Program-made: the position numbers and the translations under genes | Part shown: positions 6,260-12,228 of the stretch, piece by piece | How positions within the stretch are numbered: the first letter of the stretch is position 1 | Layout of the letters: the number at the start of each line of letters is the position of its first letter | Origin: an archaeon | GTDB taxonomy: Archaea; Thermoproteota; Nitrososphaeria; Nitrososphaerales; CADDZS01 | DNA length: 16,238 nucleotides | Assembly (NCBI GenBank): GCA_021806865.1 | Contig: JAKAPU010000042.1 | Coordinates: 1 to 16,238 of the forward strand | Direction of reading: 5' to 3' | Notes under the pieces: model-generated | The model's database searches: none | The model's input: only the letters and a program-made list of their open reading frames with translations | What the model was told of the DNA's origin: nothing

Positions 6260-7132
6260 TTAGAGCGCAAGAGAGCCAACGACGAGCGCGCCCTGGAGCA
6301 AAAAGTGGAGGTACACCATCTTTTTGTGCTGCTTTCGAACGGTCGCCGGCTCCGCGTTTGATCTCTCAAGGGGCAGGAGAAGTTGGAGTGCCCTTGCAGC
6401 AAGAATCGAGAGGAAGATAATGGTGAGAGGATTGAAGCTCAGAAGTCGAAAGAAGATCAGAGCGGATGCGAGAGGAAGCAGGCTCGCAACAATCGAGAGC
6501 CGAAGCGTGCGCGACGGTCCAATCACTATCGGTATCGTCTTTCTGTTCTGGGCCTTGTCGCCGACGTAATCAGCGAGGTCATTGAGTGGTGAAGTGGAAA
6601 AGAGGAACACGAGAAACATGGCAGAGCAGAAGATCAAATCTAGATTGACCACTCCCGAAGCAACGCCGCCAAATAGGTTGGCAAGCACGCCACCCGCGCC
6701 GATGCTCAGAGTCTTTACGATGAATCTATCCTTCAAATTGAAAGGTCTGAGTGAGTACAGTAGGCCGAGCACGATTTCGCAGAGCGCGATGGCAAAAGTC
6801 AGAGGACCAAGCGCAAAACCGATTCCAGCCCCCACGAAATTCAAAATAAGCACAAACACCAGAGCCTCTCTTCTGCTCACAAGCTGCCTTGCAAGCGGTC
6901 GATTCGGCGCATTTATCCGATCAACCTCCATGTCGAACAGGTCGTTCAGGACGTACACAGAGAGGGAGATTAGGAATGTGCTGAGCGGAGCCAAGAGCAA
7001 AATCGTGGGACTGGCATTCCACCTCGTTGCGATGAGAATGCCTGCAAGTGTCGAGAAGGTATACACAGATGCCCTCGAGATGCGCGATCGAGCCAATCGT
7101 GCCGTTTTTTCCAGGCCAGAGATGAGGGACAT
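6260..7132 (-). CDS. UbiA-family prenyltransferase
   Basis: 290 residues with about eight or nine membrane helices. The two Asp-rich motifs that bind prenyl diphosphate through magnesium are both present: NDLFDMEVD at 63-71 and NDLADYVGD at 184-192, the latter followed by RKTIP. The YSLRPFNLKD loop at 126-135 is also typical. The enzyme attaches an isoprenoid chain to an acceptor within the membrane. In archaea the family includes digeranylgeranylglyceryl-phosphate synthase of lipid biosynthesis, quinone and haem pathway enzymes; the acceptor cannot be assigned here. ATG 7132 has no ribosome binding site, and a TATAT on the minus strand at 7177-7181 would give a leader of only about 20 bases. 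The gene is divergent from the PLD-like gene. Confidence 0.92.
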   Translation of the reverse strand: MSLISGLEKTARLARSRISRASVYTFSTLAGILIATRWNASPTILLLAPLSTFLISLSVYVLNDLFDMEVDRINAPNRPLARQLVSRREALVFVLILNFVGAGIGFALGPLTFAIALCEIVLGLLYSLRPFNLKDRFIVKTLSIGAGGVLANLFGGVASGVVNLDLIFCSAMFLVFLFSTSPLNDLADYVGDKAQNRKTIPIVIGPSRTLRLSIVASLLPLASALIFFRLLSFNPLTIIFLSILAARALQLLLPLERSNAEPATVRKQHKKMVYLHFLLQGALVVGSLAL

Positions 7133-7176
7133 GCTGATTGTAATGGCAAAGACTCTGATTAATGTATCTTATCCCG

Positions 7177-7182
7177 ATATAG
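7177..7182 (-). promoter_or_regulatory. Possible TATA box for UbiA
   Basis: The minus strand reads CACTATATCG, about 48 bases before ATG 7132. The predicted leader is about 20 bases. Weak match. Confidence 0.3.
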
Positions 7183-7201
7183 TGCGGGGAATCTGTACGC
7201 G

Positions 7202-7209
7202 TTAAATAT
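7202..7209 (+). promoter_or_regulatory. TATA box of the PLD-like operon
   Basis: TTAAATAT on the plus strand. Transcription would start near 7231, giving a leader of about 18 bases that contains AAGGAAA before ATG 7249. Together with the UbiA element this makes a compact divergent promoter region. Confidence 0.5.
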
Positions 7210-7248
7210 CCTATTCAGGACTATAATGTCTCAAGGAAAGTGCGTTTC

Positions 7249-7755
7249 ATGGAACTGCCTGGGAGCAACACAGCAGTTTTGATACGAACCTACCCAGAGC
7301 TGGCTAGGGAGCTCGCCGCCATGGTTTCGTCGGCAAAGAGCGAGATTTACCTGGCTTCGAGGTACTACGAACCGGCCATTGGAAGCAGGCTTTTATCGAA
7401 ATTTGCTGAAGAAATAGCAGTCCACATATTGGACGGAAACTCTAGCGGAATTTCCTTCGAGGAGCGAATCAGAGTAGCTAGCAATTACGACTCCAAAAAC
7501 AAAAGCTTGATGCTGAAAATGCTCGACACCTCCAATGTAATTACGAGCCTGGAGAGGTTGGAGTATAGTTTCATAGTCGTCGATGGAAAGCATTGCGGCG
7601 TAGAACTGATCAATCCGGCAAGTCCTGACGATTTTTACTGTGCCCTAAAGCTAGAAAGCACCGAGCTAGCAAAGGAGTTGATCGGAATGTACGAAAGTCT
7701 TGCAGGATCAAAATTTCCAAAAAAAATTGAGGTAATTGAAAATGTTGGACAGTAA
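7249..7755 (+). CDS. TrmB/PLD-like effector domain protein
   Basis: 168 residues from ATG 7249, with AAGGA 11 bases upstream (GTG 7240 is too close to that site). The fold pattern resembles the effector domain of archaeal TrmB-type regulators, a phospholipase-D-like fold: helix ARELAAMVSSAK, strand EIYLASRYYE, strand IAVHILDG near 56-63, and FIVVDGKHCGVELI near 108-121. The catalytic HxK(x4)D motif of active phospholipases is absent, and there is no DNA-binding domain, so a ligand- or partner-binding role is likely. It overlaps the next gene by 14 bases, so the two proteins are probably made together. Family assignment is moderate. Confidence 0.75.
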   Translation: MELPGSNTAVLIRTYPELARELAAMVSSAKSEIYLASRYYEPAIGSRLLSKFAEEIAVHILDGNSSGISFEERIRVASNYDSKNKSLMLKMLDTSNVITSLERLEYSFIVVDGKHCGVELINPASPDDFYCALKLESTELAKELIGMYESLAGSKFPKKIEVIENVGQ

Positions 7756-8242
7756 ACTAGCAATTCCATTGCAAAGACAGGGCGACAAGCTAGTCAACGG
7801 AATAAAGGTAAACGAGATCGTAGACATATTCGAAGAACTGGGCTACGAATGCAGGGTGGATGCGCAACTCACCGGCACGAGCGGGGCTAGGCACCCCTTT
7901 GACATCGTGGCAAGAAAAGACTCGGAAATAGTCGTGATAGACTTTGTCTCTTTCAGATCCTCGATTTTGGACACGCCGGCAAGCGACGACGAAGTCGCAG
8001 AAAAGGTTTCCATGGCTACCCTAAGAATGCGGGTAAAGGGATGGGACTGCGGTGCCTATCAGAGAATAATAATACATCTCTCTTCGTATTTTTCGGTAAG
8101 CGGAGAAGAAAGCCGCGCTAGCAAGTTCGATCCCTTCGAGCAGTTCCTTAAAGAGTTCGACATCAAAATGATACGATCGGCCGACATTGAAAGTGCTGCC
8201 AAGAAACTGTACGCCCTGATCGGCGCCGTGGAGGCCGTCTAG
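7742..8242 (+). CDS. Degenerate restriction-endonuclease-fold protein
   Basis: 166 residues from ATG 7742, with GAGGT eight bases upstream, inside the 3' end of the previous gene. Residues 23-70 follow the PD-(D/E)xK core: helix VNEIVDIFEELGYE, strand RVDAQLTG, then HPFD (D54) and the strand IVVIDFVS. The second acid would be D67, but the Lys of the ExK motif is replaced by Val69. Metal-dependent cleavage is therefore doubtful, and a DNA-binding or structural role is more likely. The C-terminal half is helical. The next gene starts two bases after the stop, so 7249-8573 looks like a three-gene operon. A pairing of a PLD-like with an endonuclease-like protein suggests a two-part sensor, which is inference. 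Confidence 0.75.
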   Translation: MLDSKLAIPLQRQGDKLVNGIKVNEIVDIFEELGYECRVDAQLTGTSGARHPFDIVARKDSEIVVIDFVSFRSSILDTPASDDEVAEKVSMATLRMRVKGWDCGAYQRIIIHLSSYFSVSGEESRASKFDPFEQFLKEFDIKMIRSADIESAAKKLYALIGAVEAV

Positions 8243-8243
8243 A

Positions 8244-8573
8244 ATGTTTACTCTTAGAAAACAAAGGATGCAGCAAGAGTCCGAGGCATTCCTCTCCTGC
8301 ATAGACAGGGCCCTTGAGGTCTTTGGATCAACAGTGAAATCCGTGGTGTACTTCAGGTTCCAGGAGGAGCACGGGCTACAGAGAGAAGAGATCGGCTCAA
8401 AGCCGGAGCTCTTCGTCCAGACCATAGACAAGTTCTTCGGAGTGGGTTCGCACCTTGTCAAATCCTCCATCGAGAAGGAAATCAGATCCGCGCTAGCTCC
8501 ACTTGATCTCGGCCGGCGTGATACCGCGGGCATCCTGAGAAAGGGCTACGAGCACTTTCAACTAGCAAAGTAG
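8244..8573 (+). CDS. Small helical protein, paralogue of 8630-8974
   Basis: 109 residues. ATG 8244 has GGAGG nine bases upstream. It is a compact all-helical domain: FLSCIDRALEVFG (16-28), VYFRFQEEHGL (35-45), I-G-x-K-P-E-L-F (50-57), then FFGVGSHLVKSSIEKEI (64-80). It is clearly similar to the protein on the opposite strand at 8630-8974, sharing CID-AL---G, the aromatic strand or helix, P--F, FG-G and the final E-I. The family is not named here and I do not know a function; it looks like a family typical of Thaumarchaeota. It is the third gene of the PLD-like operon. The C-terminus (after 85) is basic and not shared with the paralogue. Confidence 0.75.
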   Translation: MFTLRKQRMQQESEAFLSCIDRALEVFGSTVKSVVYFRFQEEHGLQREEIGSKPELFVQTIDKFFGVGSHLVKSSIEKEIRSALAPLDLGRRDTAGILRKGYEHFQLAK

Positions 8574-8629
8574 CAGCTACTAATCAAAGTGCAATGAACT
8601 CTGATCACTCAAGCGCCCCAAAAAGATTT

Positions 8630-8974
8630 CTAACTTGCGCGAATCATCCGGATCGCTATGACGAGGCTCTCGCACTCTGCTCTTATTCCAAAGCGCGCCT
8701 TGATTTTCGCAACTATTTCGCGCTCGAGCGAGAGAGCTCCAAGACCGAACGTCTTTTCGAGAACGGAAAGAAAGATCTGCGGGTTATAGACAATACTTTT
8801 CTTATCAATGTTCTCCACTATCAAGAGCCTCCAGTAGATGTTGAACTTTGTTTTTTCTCCCAGGAGGTCAAGAGCGTCGTCGATGCACTCGAGGATCTCC
8901 CAGTCGAGATCAGGCTTGTCCATGCATATGCTAGTTGTTTGTTCTCTCATTTCATAACTGAGCTGGCGCAACAT
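8630..8974 (-). CDS. Small helical protein, paralogue of 8244-8573
   Basis: 114 residues from ATG 8974. The frame is also open to a TTG at 9001 and has another ATG at 8950, and none has a strong ribosome binding site, so the start is uncertain. Shared blocks with the facing gene are ECIDDALDLLG (29-39), IYWRLL (46-51), NPQIFLSVLEKTFGLGA (64-80) and LEREIVAKI (83-91). This similarity between proteins on opposite strands is the main evidence that the frame is real. The two stop codons are 56 bases apart, so the paralogues converge. The N-terminal 25 residues differ. A plus-strand frame at 8594-9022 mirrors it and is taken as antisense. Confidence 0.75.
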   Translation of the reverse strand: MLRQLSYEMREQTTSICMDKPDLDWEILECIDDALDLLGEKTKFNIYWRLLIVENIDKKSIVYNPQIFLSVLEKTFGLGALSLEREIVAKIKARFGIRAECESLVIAIRMIRAS

Positions 8975-9048
8975 TTCCAAGATCTGATGATGGTAGAGCA
9001 AGAAGGCTATTCAAGTCTATAGTAACTTCGACCTGTTTTACAAAGTAA

Positions 9049-9147
9049 ATTGATACTAATCCACAGAAATTCGATGTTCGAGCTTTTGGAAAACGGAAAC
9101 TCACCTATGATGGAGAAGCCAGAAAGAGTCTGAGAAAAGGAGTGTAG
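9049..9147 (+). other. Spacer with possible gene remnant
   Basis: The 230 bases from 9002 to 9232 contain no clear gene. Within them, 9049-9147 is an open stretch of 32 codons ending in TAG, without ATG, GTG or TTG at its head. It reads as a basic, protein-like C-terminus (FGKRKLTYDGEARKSLRKG). It may be the tail of a decayed gene or chance. At 9216-9223 a TATA-like GTTTTATA lies unusually close to the flippase start. Confidence 0.25.
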
Positions 9148-9232
9148 ATCGACTTGGCTCTTGCGAGCTCATTCGAACTATTCAAGAGTGGATTGAGCAT
9201 TCCATACATTCATAGGTTTTATACCATCAAAG

Positions 9233-10774
9233 ATGACCCAAAACCGCGCGCCTTTGCCTGAAAAAAGCACTCTCCCGGAGCAGCCCAAAGACGAGCGCGC
9301 AAAGAACATAGCCCAGGGACTGGGCTCTCTCACCCTCCAAAATCTTGCCACAAGCGTACTGGGATTTCTCTTTCTTTCTGCGCTGCTGAGACTTCTCTCT
9401 CCGGTTCAGTATGGGGTGTACAGCGCCGTGAACGTCTCGGTGAGCATCGGGAGCACTTTTGCTATGCTCGGTTTGAATCAGGCGATGGCCAGATACGTTG
9501 CTTTCCTCCACCAACGCGACGAAGCCCAGTCCTGGGCGGCAGCAAGGAGGATACTTGCTCTAGCTCTTTTCTTCACTGTAATAGTGACTGGAGTCTACGC
9601 GGCTGCAACGCCGTATCTTTCAACCTATTTCACAAAGACATCGAGCTGGACCGGCGTCTTTCTTCTGGCCGGTGTTTACCTGTTCCTTGGCTCGCTCTCT
9701 GGGATTTGCCTCGGAATAATCCAAGGCCTCAAGAGATACGTCCTGCTCGCAAAGATGTTGTTTGCATCCAAGGTGGTCATGGTCCTCTTTGGAGTGGGTG
9801 CCCTATTTCTCTATCGAAACGTCAGCGTACCAATCCTGGCGTGGATCATCTACTCCACATTCATCGTCGCGTGGACCTTCGCACTGACCGCTCGCAAAAT
9901 CGCTCGCGAGTCCGGAACTTTCTCGTACTCCTCCATACTCAGGTACTCCTATCCGATAGGTGTAGCGGCAATAATCGGTGCGGTTGCCTCTTCCGCGGAC
10001 ATCATCGTTGTCGGAGGCTATCTCAACCCTATCTCTCTGGGCGTCTACAACGCGGCCGTTACGATTTCCTCAATTCTCTCCGCAGTTTTGGTTGGACCTC
10101 TAACCACAGCGTTTCTGCCCGAGGTGTCAAGCTCATCCAGCGAGGCAGAAATATCAAACGGCCTGAGACTCGCGCTGAGATTTTCAGTGCTTGTGATGCT
10201 TCCCGCTTCTCTGTTTGTTGCAGCGGTACCCAGCCAGCTGATATCTCTGTTTTCCGGAGGCAGGGGATACCTGGCGGGCTCTTCGAGCCTCGAATTGATC
10301 GCGGTGTTTTACCTTTTCCTTGCAATTCAGATGATCCTGGTCGTTCTCTTCCAGGCGGTTGGAAGGACCACGTACGTCATGGTGATCGGATTTGCAACAG
10401 TCGCTTCAGATATTGGCGTGTCGATACTGCTAGTTCCCAGGCTCGGGCTGGTGGGGGCCGCGGCGGCCAAAGTTTCAGTCGGTGTCGTTGGCGCTGTCAT
10501 AGGGCTCTACCTCGCGAGAAACTATCTCAAAGACGTTGGCAAAACAGGATTCTATCTCAAGACGATCGCGTCGGCCCTAATTCCGTTTCTCGTTACGTAT
10601 GACCTAACACACCTTGTTTCGAATAGGACTGTAACCCTCGCGCCCTACGCGATCGTGTACTCGCTTGTTTTCCTTCTGTGCATAAAGGGATTCAAATTGC
10701 TGAGCGAGGAAGACAAGTCTTTCGTTTCGCACATACTCCCAAGGTCTTTGCGTCCATTTCTTCGCTATGTCTAA
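9233..10774 (+). CDS. Polysaccharide/oligosaccharide flippase (MOP superfamily)
   Basis: 513 residues with a hydrophilic N-terminal tail of about 30 residues and then about 14 membrane helices, the normal size for Wzx-type flippases. The LSPVQYGVYSA motif after the first helix (55-65) is the family hallmark, and a second internal repeat begins near RYSYPIGVAA. Such proteins flip lipid-linked sugars across the membrane for surface polysaccharide or N-glycan assembly. ATG 9233 has no ribosome binding site; a TATA-like box only 10-17 bases upstream raises the possibility of a leaderless start at TTG 9254, which would only shorten the tail. No glycosyltransferase gene is next to it. The following operon encodes sequon-rich surface proteins, a possible but unproven link. 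Confidence 0.92.
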   Translation: MTQNRAPLPEKSTLPEQPKDERAKNIAQGLGSLTLQNLATSVLGFLFLSALLRLLSPVQYGVYSAVNVSVSIGSTFAMLGLNQAMARYVAFLHQRDEAQSWAAARRILALALFFTVIVTGVYAAATPYLSTYFTKTSSWTGVFLLAGVYLFLGSLSGICLGIIQGLKRYVLLAKMLFASKVVMVLFGVGALFLYRNVSVPILAWIIYSTFIVAWTFALTARKIARESGTFSYSSILRYSYPIGVAAIIGAVASSADIIVVGGYLNPISLGVYNAAVTISSILSAVLVGPLTTAFLPEVSSSSSEAEISNGLRLALRFSVLVMLPASLFVAAVPSQLISLFSGGRGYLAGSSSLELIAVFYLFLAIQMILVVLFQAVGRTTYVMVIGFATVASDIGVSILLVPRLGLVGAAAAKVSVGVVGAVIGLYLARNYLKDVGKTGFYLKTIASALIPFLVTYDLTHLVSNRTVTLAPYAIVYSLVFLLCIKGFKLLSEEDKSFVSHILPRSLRPFLRYV

Positions 10775-10861
10775 AATTGCTATGTATCGAATTACGCACA
10801 TGTGATTGAATTGCGATAGAATCTTGGCCGAGCCGAATTGCTATGCCTCCAGCAATAGCAA
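10775..10861. repeat. AATTGC repeats and hairpin after flippase
   Basis: AATTGCTATG occurs at 10775-10784 and again at 10836-10845, with a variant AATTGCGATA at 10809-10818. The last copy pairs with ATAGCAA at 10855-10861, forming a 7-bp stem (10838-10844 with 10855-10861) and a 10-base loop. The region lies just after the flippase stop and could end its transcription or bind a regulator. The rest of the spacer to 10932 shows only a T5 run near 10880. Confidence 0.45.
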
Positions 10862-10932
10862 AAGCTAAATCTTAACTGTTTTTAACCTGTCAGATCCATA
10901 CTGAGAGTACACCGAACGGGGCTGCGATTCAA

Positions 10933-11082
10933 ATGATATCAAAAGATCGCTCCGAGTTTATCTACACGCTGGAAGACGACGAAGTAAAATGCCTAACATA
11001 TATTGAGAGAGTCAATCGCAAGATTCGTGAGAAAAGCCCGCCGAAAGACCAAACGAACCATCGCAAATCCGTCAGTGACTAG
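10933..11082 (+). CDS. Possible 49-residue small protein
   Basis: An ATG frame ending in TAG, giving a charged, helix-forming protein with an acidic middle (LEDDEVKC, 13-20) and a basic second half (ERVNRKIREK, 25-34). It is not recognised. The ATG has no strong ribosome binding site; GGGG lies about 13 bases upstream. A competing frame at 11003-11224 covers part of the same bases but reads less like protein and runs into the next gene. It might be a small regulator of the downstream operon, but that is speculation. Confidence 0.4.
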   Translation: MISKDRSEFIYTLEDDEVKCLTYIERVNRKIREKSPPKDQTNHRKSVSD

Positions 11083-11112
11083 GGAAGACTCCGCGCTTCA
11101 CCAAAACCCAGA

Positions 11113-11131
11113 ATTGAGTGCGCGACTCAAT
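11113..11131. promoter_or_regulatory. Candidate operator, 7-bp inverted repeat
   Basis: ATTGAGT (11113-11119) and ACTCAAT (11125-11131) flank GCGCG. The repeat ends 29 bases before the TATA box of the MoxR-type operon, a usual place for an activator or repressor site. It is not followed by a T-run, so a terminator is less likely. Confidence 0.5.
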
Positions 11132-11160
11132 CCCCGCACTGTATCAACAATACTTCAAAC

Positions 11161-11168
11161 TTATATTT
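11161..11168 (+). promoter_or_regulatory. TATA box of the MoxR-type operon
   Basis: TTATATTT, preceded by CAAAC. Its centre is about 30 bases before ATG 11194, so transcription should start at or within a few bases of the start codon, and the first gene has no ribosome binding site. This is the classic picture of an archaeal leaderless gene. Confidence 0.65.
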
Positions 11169-11193
11169 CGTCGAAGACAAGCAGACCGACTGC

Positions 11194-12228
11194 ATGCGCA
11201 GTAAGAGTGTTTTGCTCCTTCTGATTGTGATTTTGGTCGCGTTTCCAATTGTAAATTTTGCATACGCTGCAGACGACACGAATTCTGGAAGCCTCTCCCT
11301 GAACCAGATGACGACCCCCTCTGGCGTCCCCCAAACAATGATCTCACTTGCTCACGGCGTGAATAACTCAACAGAAGCCAGGCTGTTGAACCAGTTTAAC
11401 GCAGAGGTGCAGGCAGGCAACTACACTGCCGCGAGTGCTACGCTAGCAGAGCTCAAGTCAATCTCAAGGCGAGGCTCAAACCTCCCAACATCTCTGAACG
11501 CTCTCATCCAAAGTACAAGCGTTGGATCGGGCGGAGTCGCTGTCAACGCCAGCCAGCTTTCCAACTTGATTGCTAGTGACAGCAATTCTTCAGGATTGGT
11601 CGGTGAAAGTTCGACTCAATCTTATGTCGATATCAACACGCTCGCAAACCTGATGAGCAAAGTGGATCCTTCTCTAGCAAACCAGCTCTATAGCCAAGCG
11701 GATCAACTGAGCCAAGCACCAACCACTGGAACCATCCCCCAACAGGTCGGCGGAGCAACCATTCCAGTGCCATCAATCAAAACTCCAGAGATAAACATCC
11801 ATCCGCCATCCTCAATTCCCACTTTGAATGCGGAGGACATTGCAGTTCCCTGGCTGATAATTGCAGGCATTGCGGTGCTCTACTTTGGAAGAAAGCGTTT
11901 TTCAGGACTCCTCGGAAGGCAGAGGGCGCCCACCTACGAGTCAGATTATGACATCTCATCTTTCGAAGGCTTGGATCCAAACAACCCAAAGCACAGGATA
12001 TTTGCCACATTTTCAAGAATGGTCGGAGTCATGCGCTCACGCGGCGTGACAAAGTTGAGATCTGAAACGCACAGAGAATTTTCTGCAAGGTGCGACCCGC
12101 GGCCCGAGAAGGAACACATTGGCACGATAAGCTCTCTATATGAAATCGCCAGATTCTCAAGGAGAGAAGTGACTGAATCAGAAGCCTCCCAGGCAGAGAG
12201 TGAAATAGGCAAGATAGAAAAAAGTTGA
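11194..12228 (+). CDS. Secreted/anchored protein with DUF4129-like cytoplasmic tail
   Basis: 344 residues. Residues 1-25 form a signal peptide ending in FAYA. Residues 26-215 lie outside the membrane and are Ser/Thr/Asn-rich with sequons such as NNST, NYT, NAS and NSS, closing with a Pro-rich linker (about 176-210). One membrane helix spans 217-232, followed by a basic stop-transfer and a cytoplasmic domain of about 110 residues. The order (outside, helix, small inside domain with a conserved-looking ARFSRREV segment near the end) matches DUF4129 proteins, which habitually sit in MoxR/DUF58 clusters. ATG 11194 fits a leaderless transcript. Its stop overlaps the next TTG start by four bases. 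It probably forms a membrane complex with the following proteins. Confidence 0.8.
   Translation: MRSKSVLLLLIVILVAFPIVNFAYAADDTNSGSLSLNQMTTPSGVPQTMISLAHGVNNSTEARLLNQFNAEVQAGNYTAASATLAELKSISRRGSNLPTSLNALIQSTSVGSGGVAVNASQLSNLIASDSNSSGLVGESSTQSYVDINTLANLMSKVDPSLANQLYSQADQLSQAPTTGTIPQQVGGATIPVPSIKTPEINIHPPSSIPTLNAEDIAVPWLIIAGIAVLYFGRKRFSGLLGRQRAPTYESDYDISSFEGLDPNNPKHRIFATFSRMVGVMRSRGVTKLRSETHREFSARCDPRPEKEHIGTISSLYEIARFSRREVTESEASQAESEIGKIEKS

Noticed and set aside
3922..6420. 832-codon plus-strand ORF as a gene
   Set aside because: It runs opposite convincing minus-strand genes (V4R, winged helix, the end of UbiA), its translation is rich in Arg/Pro/His without domain features, and its start lies inside the ABC-GNAT gene. 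It is kept only as a finding because of the open spacers.
6582..7205. 207-codon plus-strand ORF
   Set aside because: It is antisense to the UbiA gene, whose two Asp-rich motifs and membrane helices are unmistakable.
8594..9022. 142-codon plus-strand ORF
   Set aside because: The minus-strand frame over the same bases is a paralogue of the neighbouring gene, which makes the plus frame an antisense shadow.
11003..11224. 73-codon plus-strand ORF before the MoxR-type operon
   Set aside because: It crosses the operator, the TATA box and the start of the DUF4129-like gene, and its translation is Arg/Ser/Thr-rich without protein-like pattern.
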